Shown here: positions 16,172-24,370 of the stretch, in pieces
How the letters are laid out: each line of letters starts with the position of its first letter
Numbering within the stretch: the first letter of the stretch is position 1
Origin: Atopobium sp034113385
GTDB lineage: Bacteria > Actinomycetota > Coriobacteriia > Coriobacteriales > Atopobiaceae
Direction of reading: 5' to 3'
Length of the DNA stretch: 64,000 nt
NCBI RefSeq assembly: GCF_034113385.1
Contig: NZ_JAXEXL010000013.1
Location: 176,612-240,611, forward strand
Notes under the pieces: model-generated
Database searches by the model: none
What the model was told of the DNA's origin: nothing
What the model saw: only the letters and a program-made list of their open reading frames with translations
Translations under genes and position numbers: made by a program

Positions 16172-17298
16172 TGGATACACTCGTTAAAGTTTTAAAGAAG
16201 CCCATTACCGCAACAATTCTTGCTATTTTCTTTGGATTTGTTGTTGCAGCAATTGTTTTGATGGCAGCTGGCTATGATCCCCTAGCTTCTTTTGGCATTT
16301 TGTTTAATGGTGCCCTGGGCAAGCCCAAGTACATTTCTAACGTCATTATTAAAGCAACCCCTATTATTCTGACTGGTGTTGCCGTTGCTTTTGCCTTTAA
16401 AACGGGCATGTTTAATATTGGTGCTGAGGGTCAGTACATTGTTGGTACCATTTTTGCTGTTATTGTGGGTGTTTCACTTAATTTACCTCCAGTTTTACAG
16501 ATTCCCGTTGTTATTTTGGCGGGAACTTTAGGTGGTGCTTTAAGTGGTGGCCTGGTTGGTTTTCTTAAGGCTAAGTTTGGCATTCATGAAGTTATTACCA
16601 GCATCATGCTCAACTGGATTAGCTTGTATGCTTGCAATTTTGTGGTTAATACGCCTGCGTTCCACCAGCCTGATTCCACCAGTACCTTCCCGGTAAATCC
16701 TTCCAGCTTTACCATGATTCTTCCCAATTGGAAGCTTTCTGACGCTGGCCAAGAAGCTTTGAGTGGTATGCCTTGGCTGTATGATATGTTGGTAAAGACC
16801 GACGTAAACATTGGTATTGTTATTGCAATCTTGGCAGCTGTTGGTATTTCCTTGCTGCTTAAGCACACCAAGGTTGGTTATGAGATGCGCGCCGTAGGCT
16901 TTAATCGTGATGCAGCGCTCTTCTCGGGTATTGGTGTAAACAAAAACATTGTTTTGTGCATGCTTATTTCTGGCGGCTTGTGCGGTCTAGCAGGTGCTCT
17001 TACCATTACTGGCACCGCACCTCATAGCATTTCAACCCTTGCTGCTTTTGAGAATGCTGGTTTTAATGGTTTGGCTGTAGCATTTATTGCCGGCTCTTCT
17101 CCTATTGGCTGCATTCCTGCAGGTTTCTTGTTTAGTGGTCTTATCTATGGTGGACAAAGTGTCCAGCAAGTCATTGGTGCTCCCTCAGACATTATTAACA
17201 TCATGATTGGTACCATCGTGTTCCTTATGGCATTGTCACAGGTACTACCTATGATTATTAGCCGTATTGAGAAGAAGGGAGCAAGTGATGCTCACTAG
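16171..17298 (+). CDS. Nucleoside ABC importer permease, NupP-like
   Basis: A 375-residue polytopic membrane protein of the BPD_transp_2 family (RbsC/NupP type) with about ten hydrophobic helices. The family loop NIGAEGQYIVG and the cytoplasmic coupling segment GYEMRAVGFNRDAALFSGI are present. It partners the second permease, which overlaps its 3' end by 11 bases. Together with the BMP lipoprotein and the double ATPase it should import intact nucleosides for the phosphorylases encoded in the same operon. Confidence 0.9.
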   Translation: MDTLVKVLKKPITATILAIFFGFVVAAIVLMAAGYDPLASFGILFNGALGKPKYISNVIIKATPIILTGVAVAFAFKTGMFNIGAEGQYIVGTIFAVIVGVSLNLPPVLQIPVVILAGTLGGALSGGLVGFLKAKFGIHEVITSIMLNWISLYACNFVVNTPAFHQPDSTSTFPVNPSSFTMILPNWKLSDAGQEALSGMPWLYDMLVKTDVNIGIVIAILAAVGISLLLKHTKVGYEMRAVGFNRDAALFSGIGVNKNIVLCMLISGGLCGLAGALTITGTAPHSISTLAAFENAGFNGLAVAFIAGSSPIGCIPAGFLFSGLIYGGQSVQQVIGAPSDIINIMIGTIVFLMALSQVLPMIISRIEKKGASDAH

Positions 17299-18208
17299 TC
17301 TTCTACTGCTTATTGGCATTACGCTTATGTATTCCACGCCGCTGGTATTTGGCGCATTAGGTGGCGTTATTTCCGAGCGCTCCGGCGTAGTTAACATTGG
17401 TATTGAAGGCATGATGATGGTTGGTGCCTTTACCGCCTCTGCTGTGAGCTACTTTACGGGTAATCCCTGGCTTGGTTTTGTGGCTGCGGGCATTGCGGGC
17501 GCAGCTGTTGCATTATTGCATGCTGTTGCTTCTATCACCTTCCGTGCAGATCAGACCATTTCCGGTGTAGCTATTAACCTATTGGCGCCTGGTATTGCAC
17601 TGTTCTTTTGCCGTCGTTTGTTTGACAATGCCGCAATGACGCCTCCCGTAACCACACTTCCCAAATTGTTTGGTGAAGGTGCTTTTGTGGGAACCGTGTT
17701 TGCTCCGCTTAATGTGGACGTTACGGTTGTGCTAGGTCTTCTCGCCGCGCTTATCATGTGGTTTGTATTTTATAAGACCAAGTGGGGCCTGCATATTCGC
17801 GCTGTTGGTGAGCACCCTGCAGCTGCAGATACCTTGGGTATTAACGTAGAGCTTACCCGCTATGTATGCGTTTTGCTTTCTGGCATGCTTGCTGGCTTTG
17901 GTGGTGCTTCGGTAACACTGGCAATCGTTTCTCAGTTCACGCAAATTTCCATTAGTGGACAGGGCTTCATTGCTCTTGCTGCCGTTATCTTTGGTAAATG
18001 GAAGCCGCAGGGTGCGTATGCTGCCTGCTTGCTCTTTGGTATGGCACAGGCGCTTACCATTATGTTGGGCGGCGGTGTTATTGCTGTTCCAACTCAGATT
18101 ATGGCAATGCTTCCTTACGTCCTTACCATCATTATTCTTATCCTCTTTGTGGGTCGCTCTGCTGCTCCTAAGGCAGATGGTGTTCCCTATATCAAGGGCG
18201 CTCGCTAA
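17288..18208 (+). CDS. Nucleoside ABC importer permease, NupQ-like
   Basis: A 306-residue polytopic permease, the second of the heterodimer. ATG 17288 is chosen because GAAGGGA lies just upstream within the preceding gene; 17267 would give seven extra polar residues. Family features: STPLVFGALGGVISERSGVVNIGIEGMMMVG at the N-terminus, and the coupling loop GLHIRAVGEHPAAADTLGI. The 11-base overlap with the first permease supports translational coupling and equal amounts. Confidence 0.9.
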   Translation: MLTSLLLLIGITLMYSTPLVFGALGGVISERSGVVNIGIEGMMMVGAFTASAVSYFTGNPWLGFVAAGIAGAAVALLHAVASITFRADQTISGVAINLLAPGIALFFCRRLFDNAAMTPPVTTLPKLFGEGAFVGTVFAPLNVDVTVVLGLLAALIMWFVFYKTKWGLHIRAVGEHPAAADTLGINVELTRYVCVLLSGMLAGFGGASVTLAIVSQFTQISISGQGFIALAAVIFGKWKPQGAYAACLLFGMAQALTIMLGGGVIAVPTQIMAMLPYVLTIIILILFVGRSAAPKADGVPYIKGAR

Positions 18209-18304
18209 GATTGAGGGCGTACGTTATGACTGCAAGTGCGCTCGGCTCTATTGCTGGGCGCACGTATTGTTTATAGGCGTACTTGTAGTTTGTAAGGAAA
18301 GACT

Positions 18305-18748
18305 ATGGTTGACGATAAAACCTTGGTGGCTGAGGCAATTTCTGCACGTGAGCGTGCATACGTTCCGTACTCTCATTTTTCTGTTGGCGCTGCCTTGCTG
18401 GATGCTCATGGCAAGATTTGGCATGGCTGCAATATAGAGAACGCATCGTATACCCCCACCAATTGCGCGGAGCGTACAGCATTTTTTAAGGCGGTTAGTG
18501 AGGGCGTTGTTGATTTTGTTGCCATTGCTGTGGTGGGCGGAGCAGCAGGGGAGCCCATTTCTGATTGGTGTGCGCCTTGTGGCGTATGTCGCCAGGTCAT
18601 GCGCGAGTTTTGCGATCCGCAAAACTTCCGTGTGCTGCTAGCTTGTGCGCCTGACGAGTATAAAGCTTATAGCCTTGACGAACTTCTCCCTCAAGGATTT
18701 GGCCCTGATAATTTGGAACGTGCTGCGTGTAATCACGAGCACCACTAG
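18305..18748 (+). CDS. cdd: Cytidine deaminase
   Basis: 147 residues, the compact tetrameric type. It converts (deoxy)cytidine to (deoxy)uridine so that the pyrimidine phosphorylase downstream can use it. Zinc and catalytic motifs are intact: NCAERTAFF (catalytic glutamate, first zinc cysteine) and CAPCGVCRQVMREF (two more cysteines); the substrate loop is YVPYSHFSVGAALL. It lies 96 bases after the permease genes and 12 bases before pdp, with GTAAGGAAAG before the ATG. Confidence 0.95.
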   Translation: MVDDKTLVAEAISARERAYVPYSHFSVGAALLDAHGKIWHGCNIENASYTPTNCAERTAFFKAVSEGVVDFVAIAVVGGAAGEPISDWCAPCGVCRQVMREFCDPQNFRVLLACAPDEYKAYSLDELLPQGFGPDNLERAACNHEHH

Positions 18749-18760
18749 GAGGATACTCGT

Positions 18761-20092
18761 ATGAGGATGTACGATATTATCGAAAAAAAACGTGATGGCA
18801 ATCAGCTGACGGATGAAGAGATTGCTTTCTTTGTAAAAGGTTACGCAACGGGTGAGATTCCTGACTACCAAGCTTCCGCACTATGTATGGCCATTTATTT
18901 TCAGGGCATGACCGCGCGCGAGACAGCCACCCTTACTATGGAAATGGTTCATTCCGGTGATGTGGTTGATCTATCCAAGATTGATGGCATCAAAGTGGAC
19001 AAGCACTCTACGGGTGGCGTTGGCGATAAAACCTCGCTGGTTGTTGCTCCTATTGTGGCGTCGTTGGGTGTACGCATGGCCAAGATGAGTGGCCGCGGTT
19101 TAGGCCATACGGGCGGCACGCTGGACAAACTCGAGTCCATTCCTGGTCTGTCTGTTGCAATTGAATCTGAGCGTTTTGCACACATTGTAAACGAGGTTGG
19201 TGTGGCCATCATTAGCCAAACTGGCAACCTTGTTCCTGCCGATAAACGCCTCTATGGCTTGCGTGATGTTACTGCTACGGTAGATAGTTTGCCCCTTATT
19301 GCCTCCAGCATTATGAGCAAGAAGATTGCTGCGGGGGCAGATAAGATTTTGTTAGATGTTAAGTGTGGTAGCGGCGCCTTTATGAAGACCGTTGATGATG
19401 CCATTGCCTTAGCTAAAGAAATGGTTTCTATTGGTGAAGAGGTTGGGCGCACTACCGTTGCTCTTATTACGGATATGGGTCGTCCTTTGGGTATGTGCAT
19501 TGGCAATACCCTGGAAGTGGCAGAGGCTGCTACTACGCTGCAGGGTAAGGGCCCCAAAGATTTGACTGACATTTGTGTTGAGCTTGCGGGTAATCTTTTG
19601 CATCTTGCTGGCAAGGGAGATATGGATACCTGTCGTGATTTGGCACGCGCTCAGATTGCAAATGGCGAGGGTTTTGCCAAGCTTAAAGAAATGGTGGCAG
19701 CTCAGGGTGGCAACGCTGCTTTGCTCGATACTCCTTTTGAGATGCTGGTTCAGCCTCGTCCATCCCGTGAGTTGCGCGCAGCTCACGCAGGTAGCATTTT
19801 TGCTATGGATACGGAACGCTGTGGCATTGCCTCTGTTGCCTTAGGAGCGGGTCGAGAGAAAAAGGAAGATACCATCGACTACTCTGCTGGCATTGTGCTT
19901 GCTAAAAAGACGGGCGACAGCGTTCAGGCCGGAGATTTGCTTGCTACACTGTACGCTGCCAATGAGGACCTTTTGGATGCTGGCGAGAAAATCTTTACGG
20001 ATGCACTGGACATCCGCGAGCAGGAGGCGGTAGCGGCACCTTTGTTCCACGCACGCGTTTCTCGTGAAGGTGTAGAGCGTTTTGACAGCTAA
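18761..20092 (+). CDS. pdp: Pyrimidine-nucleoside phosphorylase
   Basis: 443 residues of the thymidine/pyrimidine-nucleoside phosphorylase family (DeoA/Pdp). It cleaves uridine, deoxyuridine or thymidine to base and pentose-1-phosphate. The phosphate-binding KHSTGGVGDKTSLV, the glycine-rich SGRGLGHTGGTLDKLE, the lid region and KCGSGAFMKT are all present. The C-terminal domain (about 340-443) is the usual alpha/beta lobe. AGGAGGA sits 6 bases before the first ATG, so MRMYDIIEKK is the start. Whether it is strictly DeoA (thymidine) or broad Pdp cannot be decided by eye; the length and sequence style favour Pdp. Confidence 0.92.
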   Translation: MRMYDIIEKKRDGNQLTDEEIAFFVKGYATGEIPDYQASALCMAIYFQGMTARETATLTMEMVHSGDVVDLSKIDGIKVDKHSTGGVGDKTSLVVAPIVASLGVRMAKMSGRGLGHTGGTLDKLESIPGLSVAIESERFAHIVNEVGVAIISQTGNLVPADKRLYGLRDVTATVDSLPLIASSIMSKKIAAGADKILLDVKCGSGAFMKTVDDAIALAKEMVSIGEEVGRTTVALITDMGRPLGMCIGNTLEVAEAATTLQGKGPKDLTDICVELAGNLLHLAGKGDMDTCRDLARAQIANGEGFAKLKEMVAAQGGNAALLDTPFEMLVQPRPSRELRAAHAGSIFAMDTERCGIASVALGAGREKKEDTIDYSAGIVLAKKTGDSVQAGDLLATLYAANEDLLDAGEKIFTDALDIREQEAVAAPLFHARVSREGVERFDS

Positions 20093-20141
20093 GCCATAGG
20101 CTTCGTTGTTGCATTCCATAGCTGAGCAACTTGTTTATACT

Positions 20142-20178
20142 GACAGTCATTCACGGGTGTGGATGGCTGTCTTTGTTT
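20142..20178 (+). terminator. Probable terminator after pdp
   Basis: A 9-bp stem with one G-T pair: GACAGTCAT (20142-20150) against ATGGCTGTC (20163-20171), then TTTGTTT. It separates the nucleoside operon from the PHP-family gene. Confidence 0.65.
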
Positions 20179-20225
20179 GATGTACGCAGCTATATTGCAG
20201 GCAGCCAGCTCTGGGAAGGAACAGT

Positions 20226-21134
20226 ATGCTTGCTGATTATCACGTTCACTCTGAGTTTTCTGACGACTCATGGTATCTCATGGCAGACGTTTGCTTGGAT
20301 GCTATTCGCCACAATATAGATGAGATTTGTTTTACCGATCATGTGGACTATGGCATTAAGCCTGATGTTGAGCAGTATCAAGCAGACCCTTCAGCGGCTC
20401 TTATGCACAAGAATCCAGATGGCGTGCTTGAACCTGCGCTCAACGTAGATTACGAACGTTACTTTCCAGCAATCGATGCAGTTCGTGAGCAATTTGCACA
20501 GCTTGGGGATGGACGTCATCTGGGCGGCTTGACCGTGAAGGCTGGCCTAGAGCTGGGAGTACAAACACAGTATTTTGCTGAGTACCAAGCACTCATGCAG
20601 CGTTATGCCAGCCGTATGGATTTTGCGCTTTTGTCCGTTCACCAGGTACAGAATCAAGAGTTTTGGACGGGTGAGTTTATGGAGGGGCGAAGCCAGGCTC
20701 AGTATAACCAGGCATACTACGAAGAGCTTCTCAACGTGGTTAAGGGCTTTAAAGACTACTCGGTGCTGGCGCATCTTGATTTAATCAAACGCTATGAGCT
20801 TGAGCTTGTGGGTGCTAGCAATCTGTATCCTTTTGAGAAAATCCGTGATATTGTGGCGGCAATTTTGGAGCAAGCAATTGCGGATGGAAAGGGCATTGAG
20901 CTTAATACGTCGAGCTTTAGGTATGGTCTGCCTGACCTTACGCCTTGCACAGAAATATTGCAGCTGTACCGTGATGTGGGTGGGCGTATTATTACCATCG
21001 GCTCCGATTCCCACAAAGAAAGTAATTTAGGTGCGTATATGAGCTTGGCTAAAAAGCGCCTATTGGCACTAGGCTACAAACAATACTGTACGTTTGATGC
21101 TTGGGAGCCTGTATTCCACTCATTAGAAGATTAA
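20226..21134 (+). CDS. PHP-domain phosphatase, histidinol-phosphatase-like
   Basis: A 302-residue metal-dependent phosphoesterase of the PHP superfamily. Motifs in order: DYHVHSEFSDDS (residues 4-15, first metal site), CFTDHVDYG, a glutamate in GLELGVQ, LLSVHQVQ, LAHLDLIKRY and GSDSHKESNLG near the C-terminus, matching HisK-type histidinol phosphatases. No histidine biosynthesis genes are nearby, so the substrate could be histidinol-phosphate or another small phosphate ester. GGGAAGGA precedes the ATG. It follows the nucleoside operon after a terminator. Confidence 0.8.
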   Translation: MLADYHVHSEFSDDSWYLMADVCLDAIRHNIDEICFTDHVDYGIKPDVEQYQADPSAALMHKNPDGVLEPALNVDYERYFPAIDAVREQFAQLGDGRHLGGLTVKAGLELGVQTQYFAEYQALMQRYASRMDFALLSVHQVQNQEFWTGEFMEGRSQAQYNQAYYEELLNVVKGFKDYSVLAHLDLIKRYELELVGASNLYPFEKIRDIVAAILEQAIADGKGIELNTSSFRYGLPDLTPCTEILQLYRDVGGRIITIGSDSHKESNLGAYMSLAKKRLLALGYKQYCTFDAWEPVFHSLED

Positions 21135-21149
21135 GCAATGTACAAAGTA

Positions 21150-21187
21150 CTATCTACTATCTATACTTATATATAGATAGTAGATAG
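21150..21187. promoter_or_regulatory. Operator/promoter of the toxin-antitoxin pair
   Basis: A perfect inverted repeat with 16-bp arms: CTATCTACTATCTATA (21150-21165) and its complement (21172-21187), six bases apart. A -10-like TATACT (21163-21168) lies in the centre and the antitoxin ATG is 9 bases downstream. This is the classic layout of an autoregulated toxin-antitoxin promoter. Confidence 0.75.
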
Positions 21188-21195
21188 GAGTGCAT

Positions 21196-21498
21196 ATGGC
21201 AACGGCTACCGTTTCTGCAAGTGTTGATGTACATGTTAAAGAAGTAGCAGGTTCTTTTATTCGCAATGCGGGGCTTACTACTAATGAAGTAATTCGTACC
21301 ATTTGGCAACACATTGCTTTAACAGGTGAAATACCTTGTATTACGAGTACGGCTGATGTGCATGCGTTAGGGGAGCAAGTAGATTCACCTGTGTTTCTTG
21401 AACTTATGCACATGAGAAAGAATACGCGCCGAGGAACAGGCCTCAGTACCATGACGATAGAAGACTTTAAGACAGAGTTGGAGAACAAGGATGTCTAA
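21196..21498 (+). CDS. RelB/DinJ-like antitoxin
   Basis: A 100-residue protein with a ribbon-helix-helix N-terminus of the RelB/DinJ type: SVDVHVKEVAGSFIRNAGLTTNEVIRTIWQHIALTGEIP closely follows the family pattern, ending in the IP that marks the domain border. ATG 21196 has AGGAG at 21186-21190; GTG 21190 would sit on the ribosome site. The C-terminal half, rich in charged residues, should wrap the toxin. Its 3' end overlaps the toxin start by 8 bases. It probably represses its own promoter through the 16-bp inverted repeat. Confidence 0.8.
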   Translation: MATATVSASVDVHVKEVAGSFIRNAGLTTNEVIRTIWQHIALTGEIPCITSTADVHALGEQVDSPVFLELMHMRKNTRRGTGLSTMTIEDFKTELENKDV

Positions 21499-21907
21499 GC
21501 TTCTACTCGATGCAAACATTTTGCTTGATTTTATTGATCCAGATAGACCGGAGTCAGATCAAGCGGTGGAATTGTTTAGACGCTGTATCAATGGGATTGA
21601 TACAGGTTGCGTAAGTGCCGGCTCGCTCATTGACGTGTATTATGTCAGTAAAAAGTATCTTGGCGAGCAGGCCGCTCGAGATTATTTTCGCGCATTTGTA
21701 GATGCATTTACCGTTTGTTCTCTCGATAAAGCAATTTGCAAAATTGCCGCAAATTCAAATGAGCCAGATGCAGAAGACGCAGCGGTGCGTGCTATTGCGG
21801 AATCCATAAGCGTAGATTTTATTATCACAAGGGATGCGGGAGCCTTTAAGACTTCAAAGATTAAATCTATGAGTGCAGCAGAGTATCTGGATATCTTTGC
21901 TGGATAG
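21491..21907 (+). CDS. PIN-domain toxin, VapC-like
   Basis: A 138-residue PIN-domain ribonuclease. Acidic active-site residues are visible: D7 in LLLDANILLDF, an acidic residue in the middle region, the pair in NEPDAEDAAVRAIAE, and D in FIITRDAGAF, spaced as in VapC-family nucleases. It is expected to cleave RNA when its antitoxin is lost. The partner is of the RelB/DinJ kind rather than a VapB, a mixed pairing that exists but is less common. Translation is coupled by the 8-base overlap. Confidence 0.85.
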   Translation: MSKLLLDANILLDFIDPDRPESDQAVELFRRCINGIDTGCVSAGSLIDVYYVSKKYLGEQAARDYFRAFVDAFTVCSLDKAICKIAANSNEPDAEDAAVRAIAESISVDFIITRDAGAFKTSKIKSMSAAEYLDIFAG

Positions 21908-21938
21908 CGCTGTTTATATGCGGTAAAGCACCCGTTTG

Positions 21939-21966
21939 CAAAAACAGCTCGGAAAAAACTCCGAGC
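21939..21966 (-). terminator. Terminator of the tRNA-Glu gene
   Basis: Seven-base arms GCTCGGA (21947-21953) and TCCGAGC (21960-21966) around AAAAAC. Read on the minus strand the hairpin is followed by TGTTTTTG, a T tract, directly downstream of the tRNA. Confidence 0.7.
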
Positions 21967-21980
21967 CGTTGCGCATGCTA

Positions 21981-22055
21981 TGGTGCCCCCAACGAGAATC
22001 GAACTCGTATTGCCGCCTTGAAAGGGCGATGTCCTAACCGTTAGACGATGGGGAC
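21981..22055 (-). tRNA. tRNA-Glu (anticodon UUC)
   Basis: On the minus strand a 75-base cloverleaf with encoded CCA (complement of 21981-21983). Acceptor arm GTCCCCA pairs with TGGGGGC (one G-T), the D-arm region reads TCGTCTAACGGTTAGGAC, the anticodon stem TCGCC/GGCGG encloses loop CTTTCAA with anticodon TTC (complement of 22020-22022), and the T-arm contains GTTCGATT. All match bacterial tRNA-Glu. Confidence 0.95.
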
Positions 22056-22111
22056 GAGTGCGTAAGAAGTATAACAAATAAATGCAAAAAGTCATACAAG
22101 AAAGAGAATTT

Positions 22112-23068
22112 TTACCACTCAAAGCCTTTATCAAGAGCAAAACTCTTTGCTTGTTCCATAAAATCATCTTGTTCTTGCGCCCATGCAATAAGATCAGGGG
22201 TGTCCATTAAAATAGGCTCTGCTTCCACACAGGCCATGGCAACCTCTTCAAAACTGCCCTGGTCAAAAGCGGGGCGAACGGGTAAATAGGTCTCTACGTA
22301 GATAGGTTTTATCAGTAAAAAGGGGCCAGCTTCATACGAGCGCATAAAACCCTGCAAGGCACGACGTGCGGCGCTCATGCGATCAAGTTTATACAACAAA
22401 ATAATACGTGCCAGTGCAAACCAAGCATTACCACGATGATAATAACTAGCCTCAAGTGCTTCGAGTTTTTCTTCTAATTCAAGACGAGCATAGGCAAGCG
22501 CTAAGGTATAGCGGGCGCCAACATGGTCTGCTTGGTCGCTATGAATAAGCGTTTCACAGGTGCGTACTGCCTGAGAATAACGCGCAGTTTCTAACATGGC
22601 ACGCGATGCTGCTGCGCGAGCACGCAGTGAAGGACGCGCATAAATATTGTCCCAAGCATCAGAAATATACCGACGAGAGATTGACTGTGCGGCATGAGAA
22701 TCTAACAATTCAAACGTGCGCTCTGGTGCATAGTCATGCGACAAGATTTGCAGTGTTTGTGCATCGGTGCAGTGAGGGTCCACTGCCAAAATGTTGCTAC
22801 AAGAGTTGTTAATGGAGGCAAGCCAGGCTTTACGCTTTTGATAAAAAGCCTCATCTTCCATGCCTTCAAAACTGTCATGTCGAGGAGCAATGGTGCTCAT
22901 GAGCTGAGCAAACATATAAAAAGCGCGATCTTCGGCTGTGGTAATAAACTTTTCGGGATCTTTATTAATAGCGTCGTCTAGCTCTACGCCAGCAGCAATG
23001 GACAAAGGACCAATATCTTGCGATTTTCTCGTCCGAATACGCTCGAGAAATTCATCCCATACGTTCAT
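22112..23068 (-). CDS. TPR-like hypothetical protein, paralog B
   Basis: A 318-residue, mostly helical, soluble protein without a signal peptide. Helix-turn-helix repeats with TPR character are visible in the middle (for example GARYTLALAYARLELEEKLEALEA and AWFALARIILLYKLDRMSAARRALQGF). The start codon follows directly on the TAA of the upstream paralog, so translation is coupled. The two proteins share layout and the motif GARYT-A-AYA-LE, and represent a tandem duplication. No catalytic motif is seen. TPR folds usually mediate protein contacts; the partner is unknown. Confidence 0.75.
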   Translation of the reverse strand: MNVWDEFLERIRTRKSQDIGPLSIAAGVELDDAINKDPEKFITTAEDRAFYMFAQLMSTIAPRHDSFEGMEDEAFYQKRKAWLASINNSCSNILAVDPHCTDAQTLQILSHDYAPERTFELLDSHAAQSISRRYISDAWDNIYARPSLRARAAASRAMLETARYSQAVRTCETLIHSDQADHVGARYTLALAYARLELEEKLEALEASYYHRGNAWFALARIILLYKLDRMSAARRALQGFMRSYEAGPFLLIKPIYVETYLPVRPAFDQGSFEEVAMACVEAEPILMDTPDLIAWAQEQDDFMEQAKSFALDKGFEW

Positions 23069-24064
23069 TTATGCCTCGCTATTCAAAAAGTCTTCTGCAC
23101 GTTTAGTAAGCCAATTGCCCAAAGGACCATGCTCTCCATCATCGCGGCCTTCTTGCAGCAACACGCTTGCTTCAGAGACAGCTAAGATAAGCTCATCTTC
23201 ACTAAAGGGCATGACAGGAAGCCGACAAAATACACCATCGGGGAGTTCGTCCTGGCGCATAAGAACAGAAGCTGCCTGAGGATAGCTGCTCATGAGCTCT
23301 TGCAAAAAGAGCTCTGCTGCTTGCATATCACGACGTTTATAGGCAAGTGCAATGCGCGCCAAGAGCACCCAAGCATCTTCATGCGCAGGGTTACCCAAGC
23401 GCAGTGTGCGCGCCACAACGGATTCTAAGGCACGCTCATCCTCGAGCTTGGCATATACCAATGCTGCAGTGTAGCGTGCACCAGAAACATCTTGTGGGTC
23501 TAAATCCAAAAGCTCCTCTACGAGCTGTGCGGCAATGCGATAACGACCGCATACAAGTGCTCGCAGAGCAAGCGTTGCAATCCAGCGTTTATAGGGACGC
23601 ATAGCAAGGTCTTCTGCGAGTTCTTCATCCAAGAGTGTGTGGCCAGAAACTGTATCGCGAGCAGCTTCGCAATCCAATTTGACTTGCGCCACGCGGTCTT
23701 TAAGAAAGCGGTAGTACGATTCAAAGCTAGGACAGTGCGATGCAGCTAACATGCGTTGTGCGTCATAGCATTTTGTGTCCAGCGTTATAGCCTCATTAAG
23801 CAAAGCTTTGGCAGTAGCAATGATTTTCTCGGCAGTTTTTTCATCCGAGAAGGGCAGGCGGTAGTCAATAAGCGACGTTGCTTCTGCCACCAAATGAAAA
23901 GCGCGTTCAGCATCCGTTTGAGGCAGCGAGTCTCGTTTCTCTGTGTATATACGCTTGAAGTCTGCAATGGCTTGTGCAGCAGCATTGGTATCTGACCAAT
24001 CAAGCGTTTTGGCAAAGCATAGGCTCATGCGCTGGTAGTCCTCTGTCCAAGGGTCATACGACAT
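23069..24064 (-). CDS. TPR-like hypothetical protein, paralog A
   Basis: A 331-residue soluble helical protein, first gene of a minus-strand pair. GGAGGC lies just before the ATG (GGCAAAGGAGGCAAACC). Repeats of TPR kind are visible at GARYTAALVYAKLEDERALESVV and AWVLLARIALAYKRRDMQAAELFLQEL, the same two blocks found in the downstream paralog. N-terminal and C-terminal parts differ more. Function unknown; I see no enzyme motif and no membrane segment. Confidence 0.75.
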   Translation of the reverse strand: MSYDPWTEDYQRMSLCFAKTLDWSDTNAAAQAIADFKRIYTEKRDSLPQTDAERAFHLVAEATSLIDYRLPFSDEKTAEKIIATAKALLNEAITLDTKCYDAQRMLAASHCPSFESYYRFLKDRVAQVKLDCEAARDTVSGHTLLDEELAEDLAMRPYKRWIATLALRALVCGRYRIAAQLVEELLDLDPQDVSGARYTAALVYAKLEDERALESVVARTLRLGNPAHEDAWVLLARIALAYKRRDMQAAELFLQELMSSYPQAASVLMRQDELPDGVFCRLPVMPFSEDELILAVSEASVLLQEGRDDGEHGPLGNWLTKRAEDFLNSEA

Positions 24065-24370
24065 GGTTTGCCTCCTTTGCCTAGCTACAAGAGATTGTAT
24101 TGACGGATTACATACTACCCAAAACAGACATCTGAGGTAGTAGGCAGCGGAATCACAGGTATGAGCCTACTGATACCTGTGATGCATAGAATGACTAGTA
24201 AATAGTAGTCATTTACGCGTATTGGGGCAATAAATGTATAAAATATGCCATAAAATGAATAAAATTACTGTAATATTTCGAGACTTTATGGGGGTGACGG
24301 ACTATACTAGAAGGTAACGAATTCCCGGTAATTGGCTGCACAAAGCTTGCAGCCCTTAAAGGAGGAGAAA
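24065..24370. other. Divergent intergenic region
   Basis: 306 bases without a gene between the TPR pair (minus) and the dehydrogenase (plus). It holds the two inverted repeats at 24152-24213, an AT-rich stretch, and a -10-like TATACT at 24303-24308 about 60 bases before the dehydrogenase start. Confidence 0.5.
24152..24213. promoter_or_regulatory. Two inverted repeats upstream of the Fe-alcohol dehydrogenase gene
   Basis: ATCACAGGTAT (24152-24162) and its complement (24173-24183) form an 11-bp perfect stem. A second pair, AATGACTA (24190-24197) and TAGTCATT (24206-24213), follows directly. Neither has a T tract. They lie between the divergent TPR and dehydrogenase genes and are candidate operators. 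Confidence 0.45.
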
